Below, in pieces: positions 17,829 through 29,215 of a stretch of 64,000 nucleotides of DNA. The position numbers were made by a program, and so were the translations under genes. The DNA is taken from assembly GCF_902460845.1 (NCBI RefSeq), contig NZ_CABPVS010000005.1:173281-237280 (forward strand). The letters run 5' to 3'. Position 1 is the first letter of the stretch. Each line of letters opens with the position of its first letter. The stretch is from Campylobacter concisus. Lineage in GTDB: Bacteria; Campylobacterota; Campylobacteria; Campylobacterales; Campylobacteraceae. Under the pieces are notes generated by a model, which was not told where the DNA came from, made no database searches, and saw nothing but the letters and a program-made list of their open reading frames with translations.

Positions 17829-19417
17829 CAAATACTTTCGCTCTCTTGCTCACCATGGGCTGTATGATCGCTTGGATTTTCTTTTTTACCTACAAACATG
17901 GTTTGTGTTGGATAAGCGATCTTTATATCATCTTGAGCCAAAAAAGCCTCGATGATCTCAGCACTTATCATGCTTCTAAGAGCGAGTGTGGCATAGGAAT
18001 TTGACATAAACCAGCATGAGATATTTATACCATAAGGCTCAAAAAACGTATAAATTCTTGGCTCGACATTTGGATTTTTGATGCTATATTGGCTTCTTAA
18101 TTTATTCATTTGACGTTTTGCGATATCGGTATAGCCTTTTGAGTATTTCTTGACGACATTTCTTGCTAGATAGACGGCTTTTTTATGATTACTATCAAAA
18201 CTTATCATGATATCTATACCATCCCAAACGGTCTTCATGCCATAGTGTGCATAGTTTGCGATTAGGTCTGTAAAAATATAGTTATTTGGTACAAAGATAA
18301 TTCTACCTGCACGGCGGTTTGTTTTATAGGTTGAGTAGCTAACATCCTCAAAAACAGTTAAGCGAAGTAGCGAAATATCAATGACGTCGCCTACAAATTC
18401 GCTCCCATCATGAAGTACTCTGATCCTGTCACCCACATGTATAGAGCCGCCAAACATGATCACCATCCAGCCAAGCATACTCATAAACATATCTTTCATC
18501 GCAATGGCGATACCAGCTGAAGCAAAACCTAGCACGGTTACTAGATATGTGACGTTTTCGATATACGAAAAAAGTAAGATTATAATGATAACGGTGATAT
18601 TTAAAACGTTTAAAAATTTATTGACCGTGTAAAATCTCTCATTATCGGTGATCGTTCTTTTAACGATAAATTTAGCGATAAATGTTAGTCCGATCGTCAA
18701 AAGGATGATGATAGCTGTATAGCCCATACTTAAAAACTGAGCTTTTATATCAGCCGTGGTTAAATTTATAGCCTCATCAGCCCTTTTTTCATAGACATTA
18801 TAAGTTGTATCAGCGATCTGTTTTGCCGCTTTAAAGTCGCCTATTTCTTGTTTTACCAAGTTTAGGCTTTCCCTATTTTGCTCATTTTCTTCGATCAAAT
18901 TTAGTCTATTTAGTAAATTTTCTTTTGTTTCAAGCTTTTCCAAAAGCGTATCAAGCTCTTTTATATGCCTTTGATACTCTATCTTGTCGCTCTTTATCTT
19001 TTTGATATACGAAAAGCCAGATATAAGTGCAACAGGACTTGTTATCCTTGGTGGAGTATCCATTTCAGGAGCTGCTAGCATATTTGAAAATGGCGTTTTT
19101 TCATACTCTTTTAGTAAATTTATCTGCTCTTTTAGGGTTTGGATTCTCTTTATGATATCGCTGCCTCTTCTTGAGCTTTTGTCCAGTTTCTTTAGTTCAT
19201 TCTCGTTTTTTTCAAGCTCATTAATAAGCCTTTGATAAGTGTTATAGTTAGCATACCTTGTGATCCAGATATTGTTTTTTAGGGAGTTATCTAGATTTGA
19301 AATATCTTTTATAAGCTCGTTATTTTGTAAATTTTGCGAGCCATTTTGCTCAAGCGTAACGTTCTCCTCAGCGTAAAGGGTAAAGCAAAAAAGTATTAAA
19401 ACTAGGATCTTTTTCAT
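17828..19417 (-). CDS. MscS-family mechanosensitive channel
   Basis: Large MscS-type protein (529 residues) for release of solutes on osmotic downshock. A signal peptide ([19 protein letters not shown]) leads into a coiled-coil periplasmic region of about 200 residues, then four or so membrane helices, then the pore helix region [13 protein letters not shown] and the beta-domain [12 protein letters not shown], with a cytoplasmic cage after it. The Gly/Ala packing of TM3 fits MscS. Its 4 nt overlaps with aroB and mtaB put it in a multi-gene operon. Confidence 0.92.
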   Translation of the reverse strand: MKKILVLILFCFTLYAEENVTLEQNGSQNLQNNELIKDISNLDNSLKNNIWITRYANYNTYQRLINELEKNENELKKLDKSSRRGSDIIKRIQTLKEQINLLKEYEKTPFSNMLAAPEMDTPPRITSPVALISGFSYIKKIKSDKIEYQRHIKELDTLLEKLETKENLLNRLNLIEENEQNRESLNLVKQEIGDFKAAKQIADTTYNVYEKRADEAINLTTADIKAQFLSMGYTAIIILLTIGLTFIAKFIVKRTITDNERFYTVNKFLNVLNITVIIIILLFSYIENVTYLVTVLGFASAGIAIAMKDMFMSMLGWMVIMFGGSIHVGDRIRVLHDGSEFVGDVIDISLLRLTVFEDVSYSTYKTNRRAGRIIFVPNNYIFTDLIANYAHYGMKTVWDGIDIMISFDSNHKKAVYLARNVVKKYSKGYTDIAKRQMNKLRSQYSIKNPNVEPRIYTFFEPYGINISCWFMSNSYATLALRSMISAEIIEAFLAQDDIKIAYPTQTMFVGKKENPSDHTAHGEQESESI

Positions 19418-20451
19418 TTAAATTCTCTTAAAATTTTTAAAACATCTTCTTTTTTGATGTCATTTTTGATGATCGCACTGCCGATTTTATCTGCAATGAT
19501 GAAATTTATCTTATCATCTTTTGTCTTTTTATCCATAAAAAATGCCTCGTAAAATGCATATTCATTTTCTATTTTATAGTTTACTGGAAGGCCAAATTTC
19601 ACTAAAACCTGTTTGATATCCTCTGCCTGCGCCTCGCTCAAGAGCCCTAGTTTTACACTTAAGCGATTTGCCATATTCATACCTATTGCCACCGCTTCGC
19701 CGTGTAAAAATTCTTTGTAATTTGTCTCATTTTCTATAACGTGAGCAAAGGTATGGCCGTAGTTTAGGATAGCTCTTAGCCCCTTTTCCTTCTCATCTTG
19801 CTCAACCACTTTTGCTTTTAAAATTACCGACTTTTCAACTAGCTTGGCTAAATTTTCATCATCTAAATTTACGCTCTTTAGCCAATCAAACATCTCTTTG
19901 TCAAAAGTTATCGCCATTTTTAAAGCCTCAGCCACGCCAGCTGCAAATTCTCTCTTTGGCAATGTCTTTAAGAAATTTATCTCGCAAAAAACTGCCTTTG
20001 GCTGACAAAAAGAGCCTATTAAATTTTTACCAAATTTATTATTCACACCCGTTTTTCCGCCCACACTCGCATCGACTTGCGCTAGAAGCGTAGTTGGGAT
20101 ATTTATGAAATTTATTCCTCTTTCATAGATGCTCGCCGCAAAGCCAGTCATATCGCTTATGACGCCACCACCAAAAGCGATTAGCGTAGATGAGCGATCA
20201 AATTTACTAACAAAAAGCTGCTCTAAAATTTGCTCTACCGTTTCAAGGTTTTTATACTCTTCGCCGTCAGGCACACTTATGATAAATTTCTCATCACACT
20301 TCAAAATACTAAGTAGCTTTTCAAGATGAAGCCCCGCTACTTTGGCGTTTGTAACGATGCCAACCTTACCTTTTAGCTCTAATCTCTCAAGCTCATTTAT
20401 ATAAATTTTATAGCTTGATGCTTTTTCTTTAAGATTTAAATTTATCTGCAT
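19414..20451 (-). CDS. aroB: 3-Dehydroquinate synthase AroB
   Basis: Second step of the shikimate pathway (DAHP to 3-dehydroquinate), NAD- and metal-dependent. The motifs [33 protein letters not shown] and NYGHTFAH (metal His) are all present, and 345 residues is the family norm. It starts 2 nt after the RCK-like gene, with GAG upstream, and overlaps the mscS start by ATGA. Confidence 0.97.
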   Translation of the reverse strand: MQINLNLKEKASSYKIYINELERLELKGKVGIVTNAKVAGLHLEKLLSILKCDEKFIISVPDGEEYKNLETVEQILEQLFVSKFDRSSTLIAFGGGVISDMTGFAASIYERGINFINIPTTLLAQVDASVGGKTGVNNKFGKNLIGSFCQPKAVFCEINFLKTLPKREFAAGVAEALKMAITFDKEMFDWLKSVNLDDENLAKLVEKSVILKAKVVEQDEKEKGLRAILNYGHTFAHVIENETNYKEFLHGEAVAIGMNMANRLSVKLGLLSEAQAEDIKQVLVKFGLPVNYKIENEYAFYEAFFMDKKTKDDKINFIIADKIGSAIIKNDIKKEDVLKILREFK

Positions 20452-20453
20452 TT

Positions 20454-21872
20454 TTACTCACTTACTGGCACAAAAAGCTGTGCATTTTGGCTTAGTTTTT
20501 TATAAAGCCTATTTAAATTTGTCGATAAAAAGGCAAATGTTCCACCATTTGCCACGCTTTTAGTAAACATTACAAAATGAAGCAAATCTTTTGTATTTTT
20601 TAGTTTTACAAGCGGATTTTTAAGATTGTGATTTTCTATCTTTATACGCTTAGAAAATAGCGCGCTAATGCTCTCAAAATGCTCTCTTAACGCCTCATCA
20701 TCGCTATGCTTATTATCAAAATAGTAAAATTTCATCTCCAAATCAAGCTGTGCACAGCAGTCTGTTATCACAGCTGATTGATTCTCCACCTCTTGACTTT
20801 GATCGCCTAGTATCACGCCCTCTTTTATATTTGAGAGCAAAATTTTGCCTGTTTTTAGCACTGGAAGTTTTAGCTCATAAAATAGCTTTTTAAATTTAAA
20901 AAAATACTTATCATCGCTTAAGATTAGGCCGATGTCGTGCTTTAAAACATCATATTTTATAGATTTGTTATTACTATTAAAATAATCCATCAAAACGATG
21001 ATGTTTTTCTCTTTTATCGCTTTTAAAGTATCTAAATTTTCACCTAAAGTTGGATTTATCACTCTAAAAAAAAGGCGTTTATTATTTAGCTTTGAATGCA
21101 AATACAAGCTATCCTTTATGAGCTTGCTAACACGTTCTTTATCCATTGAGATCATGTCGATCAGCACATAGATATTGCTACCAAATGGACTTGGAAACTG
21201 TCCACTTTCACGCTTAATCGAGCGGTAAACATTTTGAAGCACATTTGGATCACCAACGATTAGTAATATATCGCTTGGCTGTATCATTACATTTGGCTTT
21301 GGCAAGATTATCTCGCTACCTCGATATATGAGGGCTATTCGCCATTTCTTTTGAGCTACTGAGCTGATGTGACGATACATATAAGAGCTACCTATTGGCA
21401 CCTTAACTTCCATGATCTCACCCTCACTAAGCCCGATATTATCAGCTAAAACCGGCAAATCTGGTAAATAGTCCATAAGCCTTGATGCTGCAATATCTCT
21501 GATATCAACCACGCTTAAGTGTTTATCGCTTGCAAATATTTCTTTGCATTTTTCATCAAGCTCCCACGAGTTCATAAAAACAGTCTCGGTCTTTGTACTG
21601 ATCTGTCTTAAATTTTCATAAACAGCAACCGCTTCATTTTTATCATCGCAAACTATACAAAACTGACTAAAATAGCCATCACTCACGCTTTTTAGCTTTG
21701 AGAGGCTAGTTGGGTCAAACTGGTAAAATGTAAAATTTTCATAATTTGATTTTTGGCTGTAATCCTCACTTGAAACAACGATATAGTGGTGCAAATTTGA
21801 TTTTGTTTCAAGTAGTCTGTTTAAAAAATTTCTTGCGAAAGTTCCATCTGCGATTATTAAAATTTTCTTCAT
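20454..21872 (-). CDS. TrkA/RCK-like NAD-binding protein
   Basis: Soluble protein of about 472 residues resembling potassium-transport regulators. The N-terminus [16 protein letters not shown] is a degenerate Rossmann start, and residues about 140-220 ([19 protein letters not shown]..., [11 protein letters not shown]) look like a TrkA-C/RCK-C ligand domain. A second Rossmann-like half follows. There is no pore or membrane segment. First gene of the minus-strand operon with aroB and mscS; the link to ion control is inferred. ATG at 21872 with GGAGA upstream is chosen over the TTG at 21875. Confidence 0.75.
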   Translation of the reverse strand: MKKILIIADGTFARNFLNRLLETKSNLHHYIVVSSEDYSQKSNYENFTFYQFDPTSLSKLKSVSDGYFSQFCIVCDDKNEAVAVYENLRQISTKTETVFMNSWELDEKCKEIFASDKHLSVVDIRDIAASRLMDYLPDLPVLADNIGLSEGEIMEVKVPIGSSYMYRHISSVAQKKWRIALIYRGSEIILPKPNVMIQPSDILLIVGDPNVLQNVYRSIKRESGQFPSPFGSNIYVLIDMISMDKERVSKLIKDSLYLHSKLNNKRLFFRVINPTLGENLDTLKAIKEKNIIVLMDYFNSNNKSIKYDVLKHDIGLILSDDKYFFKFKKLFYELKLPVLKTGKILLSNIKEGVILGDQSQEVENQSAVITDCCAQLDLEMKFYYFDNKHSDDEALREHFESISALFSKRIKIENHNLKNPLVKLKNTKDLLHFVMFTKSVANGGTFAFLSTNLNRLYKKLSQNAQLFVPVSE

Positions 21873-21964
21873 CAATTCTCCGTATTTTAAAGCTCACATT
21901 ATAACAAAAGGTCTTTAAAATAAGCTATCTTGGCTATAAATTTAAAATTTACAGCCAAGAAAAT

Positions 21965-22525
21965 TTAAGAGATTATTTCAGAGATTAGCGTATCGATTGC
22001 TAAATTTGTAGCCTTATTTATCGTATCAAAAATAGTACTTGAGCTTGGATCTGGACAGAAAATTTCTTTCGTGATCATGCCTGATTTTAGCGAAGTGTTT
22101 GCATTAAATAGCTCGTAAGCTAGCGAGACTTCGGCTTTGTCGCCTCTTATTTGAAGAGAGATGATGCTTACTTTTAGTCTAAGATCTTTTGCATTTGGTG
22201 AAAATATCGGCTTAGCAGCACAGTTTGAATAAAGCCCTTTTACAAGTGATTTATAGACCATTTCGCTTGGCTCAGAGACAAATTTAGCATCGCTTAGGTA
22301 TCTGATTTTATTATTCTCAGCTACGATCAAAATTTTTCTAGTATCAACCATGTCAAGAGCACTCACGTTTTCTATGAAGACATTTTTTAGCTCTTTTTGC
22401 TTGTTTTCAGCTGAGCACTCTTTGTTTGAATAGTGGATTTCATACATCGTAGCTTGTGGCACATCTGTCTTTAGTGAGCAGCCAAAAAAGAAAAAAGCAG
22501 CCGCTATGTATATCAAATTTCTCAT
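21965..22525 (-). CDS. ABC-type transport auxiliary lipoprotein (Mla/Pqi type)
   Basis: Lipoprotein of 186 residues: signal MRNLIYIAAAFFFFGC with lipobox FFGC. The body resembles the outer-membrane partner lipoproteins (ABC-trans-aux/PqiC type) found after MlaD genes: a conserved MYEI start, a run on IRYLSDAKFVSEPSEMV, and an amphipathic C-terminal helix. It overlaps mlaD by ATGA, so a role at the outer-membrane end of the same lipid pathway is likely. Confidence 0.8.
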   Translation of the reverse strand: MRNLIYIAAAFFFFGCSLKTDVPQATMYEIHYSNKECSAENKQKELKNVFIENVSALDMVDTRKILIVAENNKIRYLSDAKFVSEPSEMVYKSLVKGLYSNCAAKPIFSPNAKDLRLKVSIISLQIRGDKAEVSLAYELFNANTSLKSGMITKEIFCPDPSSSTIFDTINKATNLAIDTLISEIIS

Positions 22526-23454
22526 TTCTTATCTCCTTTGTCGTTTGGAACTGGATTTGTGAAGAAAAAATCGTAAGGATTATCTTCGAGTCTTTGAAGC
22601 GCACCTCTAAACTCGCGAAGCGTCTTGTCAAATCCATTTAAAAAATCACTCGCTTCTCTTAATAACGGCCCAACCGTATTTCTAAGGTCGTATTCGCCAT
22701 CTTTAGCCTTTTTTGTGATGAGCTCTTGCAGCGAATTATATCCGGTGATAGCCGAATTTGCCGATACAAAAACTTGGTTTGCATTTGAAATTAGTCTATT
22801 TAAATTTTTAACCAATTCTTTTGTATCGGTTTTGTTTAAAGTATCTGTAAAATTTTTTACATTTTTAACGATACTATCAACCTCACTTAGCCCCTCTTCG
22901 TCTGTTAAAACTTGTGTAAATTTATCGATATTTTTAAGGACTGACTCTACGTGAGCGATATTTTCAGGCGAGAAAAAGTTATCGACTTTATCAAGTGTTT
23001 GATTTATCTTTAAAGTAATGTTTTCAGCGTTGTTTCCAAGCTTTGAAAAGAGGCTCTCTTCAAGCTGTAAGATAGGCTTTTGGCCTGATGCAAAGTCTTT
23101 TGTGCCACGGCTTATATTTATACTAGCCACACCGCTGATAGCCTGAACTTCTATACTTGCCACGCTATCGGCCTTTATCGGCAGATCTTCTCTTATCTTC
23201 ATCGTAATGTTTATAAGAGCGTTTTTATCATCGACAAAATTTATATCACTAACACTTCCGGCTGGCACACCGATAAATTTAACTGTTGAATCAACCTTTA
23301 GACCGCTTGGTAGCTCAGTCGTGTGGATGTAATACTCTTTAAAATCAACCTTTGTATTATTTTTACTAGTCATCCACCAGATAAATATCGCAAATGCTGT
23401 AAGGCAAGCCATAAAAAACATGCCAACAATGGTATAAGAATTTCTATTTTCCAT
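22522..23454 (-). CDS. mlaD: MlaD/MCE-domain lipid transport protein
   Basis: Periplasmic substrate-binding component of the Mla phospholipid ABC system. One N-terminal membrane helix (about residues 7-28) anchors it; the MCE domain follows at about 38-120 with LPSGLKVDSTVKFIGVPAG, the usual G-x-V-x-x-x-G-V-x-V-G pattern. A long helical C-terminal region (residues 130-300) may form a tunnel or needle. It starts directly after the ATPase gene ends. Confidence 0.9.
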   Translation of the reverse strand: MENRNSYTIVGMFFMACLTAFAIFIWWMTSKNNTKVDFKEYYIHTTELPSGLKVDSTVKFIGVPAGSVSDINFVDDKNALINITMKIREDLPIKADSVASIEVQAISGVASINISRGTKDFASGQKPILQLEESLFSKLGNNAENITLKINQTLDKVDNFFSPENIAHVESVLKNIDKFTQVLTDEEGLSEVDSIVKNVKNFTDTLNKTDTKELVKNLNRLISNANQVFVSANSAITGYNSLQELITKKAKDGEYDLRNTVGPLLREASDFLNGFDKTLREFRGALQRLEDNPYDFFFTNPVPNDKGDKK

Positions 23455-24195
23455 TTACTTTTTCCTCATTTTAAATAGCTCTTCAAGTGGGTTGTTTTTA
23501 AGATATTCAAGCTCTTTTATGTTTCCCTCAAAGGCTATTTTTTTGTTATCTATTATCAAAAATCTATCCAAAATATCAAAAATACTATCAGCATCATGAG
23601 TCACCATGACAACAGTCACGCCAATGCTATCACGAAGCTCTTTTATGAGCGCGTCCATTTGGCGTGAGCTAACAGGATCAAGTCCGCTGTTTGGCTCATC
23701 TAAAAATAGCACCCTTGGGCTTAGCACCAAGGCTCTTGCAAGCGCGGCACGCTTTTTCATACCGCCACTTAGCTCACTTGGATAAAGCATAGATACCTCT
23801 TTTTTAAGTCCAACTTTTTGTATCCAAAACATCGCTATCTCATCGATCTGACGTTTGTTAAATTTAGAGTACTCATGAAGCAAAACGCCCACATTGTCAA
23901 GGATCGTCATCGAGCTATAAAGCGCTCCAAACTGAAACATCGTCCCACTTTTTAGCTTGATCTCTTGCTGCTCTTGTTGGCTACTTTTCCACATATTGAC
24001 GCCATCAAAAAATATATCGCCCTTGCTTGGCTTTTTTAGATATATCATCGTCTTCATAAGCGTCGTTTTACCAGCGCCACTACCGCCCAAAAAGCCGTAA
24101 ATTTCAGCCTCTTTGACGCTCCAGCTCACATTATCGTGCATTATCTTGTCGCCATAACTTGTCGTTATGTTTTTTCCAACTATTATCTCGTTCAT
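23455..24195 (-). CDS. mlaF: MlaF ABC transporter ATPase
   Basis: ATPase of the Mla lipid transporter. Walker A is GGSGAGKTT, the signature is LSGGMKKRAALARAL, Walker B is VLFLDEP with following NSGLDPV, and the H-loop is VTHD. The ATG at 24195 overlaps the mlaE stop (ATGA) and is preferred to a GTG at 24207. Length about 246 residues. Confidence 0.95.
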   Translation of the reverse strand: MNEIIVGKNITTSYGDKIMHDNVSWSVKEAEIYGFLGGSGAGKTTLMKTMIYLKKPSKGDIFFDGVNMWKSSQQEQQEIKLKSGTMFQFGALYSSMTILDNVGVLLHEYSKFNKRQIDEIAMFWIQKVGLKKEVSMLYPSELSGGMKKRAALARALVLSPRVLFLDEPNSGLDPVSSRQMDALIKELRDSIGVTVVMVTHDADSIFDILDRFLIIDNKKIAFEGNIKELEYLKNNPLEELFKMRKK

Positions 24196-25298
24196 ATCTT
24201 TAGCCACATAAAAATTATCGCGAAAAATGCATCAAGCGCGATGACCCAAAATATTGCATTTACAACGCTAACGGTTGTCATCGCTCCAAGACTTTGGGCG
24301 TTTTGACTAACGCCAAATCCTCTCATGCACCCAATGATCGCTATCACCGCGCCAAAAAACGGAGCCTTTATCATGCCAACAGCAAAGTGCCTAAGCTCGA
24401 CCATCTCGCGAAATCTATTAAGATAGTCGCTAAAGCTGATATCAAGAATAGTTTGGCAAATGATCATCTGTCCTAAAATGCTTATGCTATCAGCTATAAA
24501 GATGATGACAGGCACGCAAAGCACCATGGCGATGATGCGTGGCAGCACCAAGAAGTTAAAGGGCTCAAAACCCATCGTCTTCATCGCATCTATCTCCTCA
24601 GTTAGCTTCATAGCGCCAATTTGCGCGGTAAAGCTAGAGGCTGATCTACCCGCCACGACGATAGCAGCGATGAGCGGGGCCACCTCTCTAAGCGTTAGCA
24701 TGCCCATGATCTCTACTATAAATATACTTGCCCCAAAGCTTGCAAGCATCGCACTACCAAGATATGCAAGCACGACGCCTATCAAAAAAGCGGTGAGCGA
24801 TACGATGAAAACAGCATTTACGCCACCATCTTTTATGTAGTTGCTAAATTCTCTAAATCTTAAATTTGCAGGATTAAATAAAATCCTCACACTCTTTATC
24901 AAAAACTCGCCCAAAAACGAGCCAAACTCAAGCAAATTTACAAATCCCTCGCAAATTTTCTCACCTAAGCGTGAGAAGAAATTTAGGCTATTGTGCGGTG
25001 GCATGTAGTTAAAGTCGATCTTCTCGTCATTTAAAAGATCGCTCATCGCCTTTATCTTCTCATCATTTGTGATGATCTCAAATTTCTTGCCATTTAGCGT
25101 GTTTTTTAAAAGGATCAAAACAGCGTAGTCAATGCTCTTTAGCTCACTAAAGTCAAATTTAACATTGCCGTTAAGCTTTTGGATTTTTTTAAAAATGCTT
25201 TGTAAATTTTTTGCGTCTTTGTAGCTAAACTCACCTATAAATTTTATAGTCTGAGCGCCATTTGCCACTACAAAAATGACATCATTTTTATTTTGCAA
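24192..25298 (-). CDS. mlaE: MlaE permease with N-terminal STAS domain
   Basis: Membrane permease of the Mla phospholipid transporter, with about five helices in the C-terminal 250 residues and the MlaE signatures EEIDAMKTMG and REVAPLIAAIVVAGR. The first 100 residues are soluble and look like a STAS domain (FDFSELKSIDYAVLILLKN), corresponding to the separate MlaB of E. coli. It starts with TTG behind AAGGA. First gene of the mla operon; its promoter region is shared divergently with tgt. Confidence 0.92.
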   Translation of the reverse strand: MQNKNDVIFVVANGAQTIKFIGEFSYKDAKNLQSIFKKIQKLNGNVKFDFSELKSIDYAVLILLKNTLNGKKFEIITNDEKIKAMSDLLNDEKIDFNYMPPHNSLNFFSRLGEKICEGFVNLLEFGSFLGEFLIKSVRILFNPANLRFREFSNYIKDGGVNAVFIVSLTAFLIGVVLAYLGSAMLASFGASIFIVEIMGMLTLREVAPLIAAIVVAGRSASSFTAQIGAMKLTEEIDAMKTMGFEPFNFLVLPRIIAMVLCVPVIIFIADSISILGQMIICQTILDISFSDYLNRFREMVELRHFAVGMIKAPFFGAVIAIIGCMRGFGVSQNAQSLGAMTTVSVVNAIFWVIALDAFFAIIFMWLKI

Positions 25299-25377
25299 AA
25301 AGTTCCTTTGCCTTAAAATTTCTGGATTATATTATAAATTTTGTTAAAATAAAAAATCAAAAATTTTAAGGATTTAG

Positions 25378-26508
25378 ATGAAATTTGAAGTTATAAAAAA
25401 AGATGGAAATGCAAGGCGTGGTATCCTAACAACTGCCCATAGCATTATACAAACGCCGGTTTTTATGCCAGTTGGTACGGTTGGCGCGGTTAAAAGCTTA
25501 GACGCCTTTGATATGAGTGAAATTTTAGACGCAAAGATAATCTTAGCGAACACCTATCATATGTACCTGCGCCCTGGCAGCAAGGTCGTGCGTGAGTTTG
25601 GCGGACTTCATGGATTTTCTAAATTTGATCGCTCGTTTTTAACTGATAGCGGCGGATTTCAGGCATTTTCACTTAGATCAAATACCAAAAACGACGATGG
25701 CGGAATAAAATTTAAAAGCCACATCGACGGCAGTACGCACTATTTCACACCAAGATCCGTCCTTGACACGCAGTATGATCTAGGCAGCGACATCATGATG
25801 ATACTTGATGATCTAGTCGCCTTGCCTGCTGAGCCAAAAAGGATCGATCTAAGCATAAAGCGAACGATAAAATGGGCAAAAGAGGTGATTGATTATCACA
25901 AATTTATGCAGAGTAAAGGCGTTGGGCTAAACCAAAATATCTTTGGTATCGTTCAAGGAGGTACTGATTATGATGCGCGTAAATTTTGTGCTGAGGCCTT
26001 AAATGAAATGCCATTTGATGGCCTTGCGATAGGAGGGCTAAGCGTTGGCGAGAGTAACGAGGCAATGTATGACACTGTTGAGGCGGTTATGCCATTTATG
26101 GATGAGCTAAGGCCGCGTTATCTAATGGGCGTTGGCACACCAGAAGATCTCGTGGAAAACGTGGAGAGAGGCGTTGATATGTTTGACTGCGTCATGCCAA
26201 CAAGAAATGCAAGAAACGGCACGCTCTTTACTAGCTTTGGCAAGATAAATATAAAATCAGCCAAATTTATAAACGACCATGCGCCGATAGACCCAGCTTG
26301 CCAGTGCTACACCTGCAAGCGCTACTCAAGAGGCTATCTAAACCACCTTTTTAAGGCAAGGGAGCTCACATTTTTTAGGCTAGCAAGCCTTCATAACCTG
26401 CACTACTATCTAAATTTGATGAAAGAGATGAGAGAGGCAATAGAAAGAGGCGAATTTGCCAAATTTAAGAGAAATTTTTATGCTAAAAGGGTAAAAAATG
26501 AGCTATAA
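25378..26508 (+). CDS. tgt: Queuine tRNA-ribosyltransferase Tgt
   Basis: Exchanges guanine for preQ1 at position 34 of tRNAs with GUN anticodons. Motifs: [24 protein letters not shown], the base-binding IVQGG and GGLSVGE, the catalytic-Asp region [13 protein letters not shown], and the zinc cluster [17 protein letters not shown]. Length 376 is standard. AAGGA precedes the ATG. Confidence 0.97.
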   Translation: MKFEVIKKDGNARRGILTTAHSIIQTPVFMPVGTVGAVKSLDAFDMSEILDAKIILANTYHMYLRPGSKVVREFGGLHGFSKFDRSFLTDSGGFQAFSLRSNTKNDDGGIKFKSHIDGSTHYFTPRSVLDTQYDLGSDIMMILDDLVALPAEPKRIDLSIKRTIKWAKEVIDYHKFMQSKGVGLNQNIFGIVQGGTDYDARKFCAEALNEMPFDGLAIGGLSVGESNEAMYDTVEAVMPFMDELRPRYLMGVGTPEDLVENVERGVDMFDCVMPTRNARNGTLFTSFGKINIKSAKFINDHAPIDPACQCYTCKRYSRGYLNHLFKARELTFFRLASLHNLHYYLNLMKEMREAIERGEFAKFKRNFYAKRVKNEL

Positions 26509-27196
26509 AAGTTCAGTTTGTGGATATTTTTATGGCGATGAATACGACTATATTTTGCTTGTTTCTTTCACGCAAAAACAAAGCTATAAATTTTTATTTA
26601 AAAATGGCAAAATTTATAAAGAAGACTTTGATCACGAATGTGATAAAAACGAGTTTGAAACAGCCCTTAAAAAGCTATGTAATGAATATGCAAACAAAAT
26701 TTTAGAACATCAAGATGAGCTAAACGAGTATGAAAAAATTTATGCTAGTCGAAAAAACTTTAATCAATTTATCAAAAGACATCACTTTTTAAAATATGAG
26801 ATTAGAAAATTTCAAAATAAGATATCTCACTTTTATGAGACACTTTCGATTTGCCAAAGTGAGCAACAAAATTTAAAAAAAGAGCTTAAAAATAGTACTC
26901 ATGAGGCAAATGTTTTTAGAACAATGGCCAATGAATATGCCTGCAGAATCGATGATATTTATACATTTATACAAAGTATAAAAAACGACAAAATCAATCA
27001 AAACATTTACATTTTGACAATGATATCAGCTGTAATGCTGCCACTAAATCTGATAACTGGCTTTTTTGGTATGAATACACAAGGCTTACCATTTAATGAA
27101 ACTAAAAATGCTACCATAATAGTTGTATCAATAATGCTTGGAGTAATTCTTTGTTGTGTTATTTTTTTATTTTGGTATACAAATAAGAAGAAGTAG
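26498..27196 (+). CDS. CorA-like divalent cation transporter (short)
   Basis: Resembles the CorA magnesium channel family: a soluble helical N-terminal part, then two C-terminal membrane helices, the first followed by the GMN selectivity motif in [11 protein letters not shown]. At 232 residues it is much shorter than CorA (about 320), with a small N-terminal domain. A coiled-coil region spans about residues 70-150. The start overlaps the tgt end by 11 nt, with AAGGG upstream. Confidence 0.8.
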   Translation: MSYKSSVCGYFYGDEYDYILLVSFTQKQSYKFLFKNGKIYKEDFDHECDKNEFETALKKLCNEYANKILEHQDELNEYEKIYASRKNFNQFIKRHHFLKYEIRKFQNKISHFYETLSICQSEQQNLKKELKNSTHEANVFRTMANEYACRIDDIYTFIQSIKNDKINQNIYILTMISAVMLPLNLITGFFGMNTQGLPFNETKNATIIVVSIMLGVILCCVIFLFWYTNKKK

Positions 27197-27349
27197 AAAA
27201 TAAATAAATTTAGTATATAAGGTATCTGAAACTTTATACAGAAATTTTTTATATATTTTAAATTTTTATAGCCTAGCGGTAAAAACAATAAAAATAAATA
27301 GATATTTTAATATTAAAAAACAAAAAAAATTAAAAAAAATTAAATTTAA

Positions 27350-27384
27350 AAAGAAGATTAAAAGTCCTGAATAGACTTCAGGAC
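27350..27384 (-). terminator. Terminator after rplS
   Basis: Perfect 8 bp stem GTCCTGAA/TTCAGGAC with a 5 nt loop at 27364-27384. On the minus strand it is followed by T-rich sequence (TTTTAATCTTCTTTTT), fitting intrinsic termination of the ribosomal operon. The rest of the 200 nt gap between the CorA-like gene and rplS is AT-rich with nothing else seen. Confidence 0.8.
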
Positions 27385-27395
27385 AGATAGTAGAA

Positions 27396-27752
27396 TTATT
27401 TTCTAAGTTCGCGGATTTTAGCAGCTTTACCACGAAGGTCACGTAGATAGAATAATTTAGCTCTTCTAATACGACCTTTTCTAAGAACTTTTATCTCTTC
27501 GATTGAGTCACTAAAGATTGGAAAAATTCTCTCAACACCAACACTGTTAGCACCAATTTTTCTAATGATAAATGTTTCGCCGGTACCGCTACCACGTCTA
27601 GCTATACAAATACCTTCAAAATTTTGAATTCTAGTTTTATCGCCTTCGTGAATACGAGTAGCAACACGCAATGTATCTCCTGCACGGAAGTCAGGAATAT
27701 TTTTACTAGCAATTTGAGCATTTTCAAATGCTTCAATGTATTTATTTCTCAT
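27396..27752 (-). CDS. rplS: Ribosomal protein L19
   Basis: Large-subunit protein at the 30S-50S interface. At 118 residues with [26 protein letters not shown] and [18 protein letters not shown] it is a clear L19. Last gene of the S16 operon, with the terminator behind it and an AAGGA site ahead of the ATG. Confidence 0.98.
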   Translation of the reverse strand: MRNKYIEAFENAQIASKNIPDFRAGDTLRVATRIHEGDKTRIQNFEGICIARRGSGTGETFIIRKIGANSVGVERIFPIFSDSIEEIKVLRKGRIRRAKLFYLRDLRGKAAKIRELRK

Positions 27753-27760
27753 GTTTTTCC

Positions 27761-28453
27761 TTATTTATGTGGCTTAAGCTTTTGATATAAATCAGGGCGA
27801 AAGAACCTTGTTTTGCAGTGAGCCATCTTATTTTTTAAAGTGTGGATTTTAGCATGGTTACCCTTTAAAAACTCTGAAACCACAAAGATCGATCTAAAAT
27901 TATCAGGCTTTGTAAAAGATGGGGCTTCAAGTAAATTATCCTCAAAACTCTCAACTTCAAGGCTCATATCGTTTCCTAAAACTCCAAGTATATTTCTTGA
28001 TATTGCATCACTCATACAAAGCGCAGGAAGCTCTCCACCAGTTAAAACAAAATCGCCTATGCAAAAAACTTCGTCCGCCCAAAGCTCAACAACTCGTTCA
28101 TCAAGGCCTTCATATCTACTACAAACAAAACAAATATGATCTTTTTTAGAGAGCCTCTTTGCGTCATTTTGATTAAATTTTTTACCAGCTGGCGTTAAAA
28201 ATATCACATGAGTATTTTTATCTTTTTCTTTTAGAAATTTGATCGACTCATCCAAAGGCTGTGGAAACATCAAAAGCCCTGCTCCACCTCCGATCATATA
28301 ATCATCAACTTTATTGTGTTTATCGTTGGTAAAATTTCTTGGATTTATGAAATCAATTTCTATAAATTTATTATTAATCGCACGTTTTAAAATAGAATCA
28401 CAAAAGTAAGGTTTGACTAAACTTTCAAAAAGTGTAATAAAGGTAAATTTCAT
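27761..28453 (-). CDS. trmD: tRNA (guanine-N1)-methyltransferase TrmD
   Basis: Methylates G37 of tRNAs with SAM, preventing frameshifts. The SPOUT knot signatures are present: the N-terminal [34 protein letters not shown]. 230 residues is standard. It overlaps rimM by ATGA and is 8 nt before rplS. Confidence 0.97.
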   Translation of the reverse strand: MKFTFITLFESLVKPYFCDSILKRAINNKFIEIDFINPRNFTNDKHNKVDDYMIGGGAGLLMFPQPLDESIKFLKEKDKNTHVIFLTPAGKKFNQNDAKRLSKKDHICFVCSRYEGLDERVVELWADEVFCIGDFVLTGGELPALCMSDAISRNILGVLGNDMSLEVESFEDNLLEAPSFTKPDNFRSIFVVSEFLKGNHAKIHTLKNKMAHCKTRFFRPDLYQKLKPHK

Positions 28454-28980
28454 GAATTTTCTAAGATGTCTTTAGCGCCTTTTACCAAAATCTCTCCACT
28501 ATCCAAATTTACGCTTTCGATAAAACGCTCCAAATATGGAATGTAGAAATTCTTTGGTTTGCCAGCTGTAATAAACTCTTCATCTGTTTTTATATATAAA
28601 AGTGAATTTGCAAAATTATCTTGGATATCTTCTACGATACCTAAAATTTCGCCATTTTCTACAACTTTTAATCCAATAATATCAAACTGAAAAAATTCAT
28701 CTTTTTTTAGTTTGCAGTTTTTTCTAGTGAGCTCTTTTGTGGTATAAATAGTTTTGTTTACAAGTGTTTTAGCAAGGTCTAAATCATCAAAATTTTCAAA
28801 TAGAACCAGCTCTTTTTGTCTGTTGTAGTCTTTTATGATGAGCTGATCATTTTTTTTATCAAAAAAGGTTGCGCCTTTTTTATACTGTTCTGGAAAGTCG
28901 CTCTTGTTGTGAAGTTTTAAATAACCCCTTAAACCAACACATCTTCCAATAGTAGCGACTTCAACAATATCACTATTCAA
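28450..28980 (-). CDS. rimM: Ribosome maturation factor RimM
   Basis: Assists 30S head assembly near S19. N-terminal RimM domain begins [13 protein letters not shown]; the PRC-barrel half contains [14 protein letters not shown] and ends [12 protein letters not shown]. It seems to start with TTG inside the khpA tail (8 nt overlap); no other usable start is nearby. Confidence 0.94.
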   Translation of the reverse strand: MNSDIVEVATIGRCVGLRGYLKLHNKSDFPEQYKKGATFFDKKNDQLIIKDYNRQKELVLFENFDDLDLAKTLVNKTIYTTKELTRKNCKLKKDEFFQFDIIGLKVVENGEILGIVEDIQDNFANSLLYIKTDEEFITAGKPKNFYIPYLERFIESVNLDSGEILVKGAKDILENS

Positions 28981-29215
28981 TAGCTTTTACCGTTACCCTA
29001 TAGCTTGTATTATCTTTGGCTTTGCAACCAATAATAACGGTCTTTATAGCATTTATCATTTTACCGTCTTTACCGATAAGTTTTCCAGTATCAATCTTGT
29101 CAGCATTTATGATAATTTCAATAAAATTTTCACCAAGCTCTTGACGCTCAATAGTCACCTTTTCAGGAAAATCAGCTATCAGCTTGGCGTATTCGTATAA
29201 AAAATTTTCAACCAT
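28973..29215 (-). CDS. khpA: KH-domain RNA-binding protein KhpA
   Basis: Eighty-residue protein made of one KH domain. The GxxG loop is LIGKDGKMINAI. It sits in the usual place between rpsP and rimM and begins on the last base of the rpsP stop (TAATG). It probably binds RNA in ribosome or small RNA biology; its targets here are not evident from the sequence. Confidence 0.92.
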   Translation of the reverse strand: MVENFLYEYAKLIADFPEKVTIERQELGENFIEIIINADKIDTGKLIGKDGKMINAIKTVIIGCKAKDNTSYRVTVKAIE

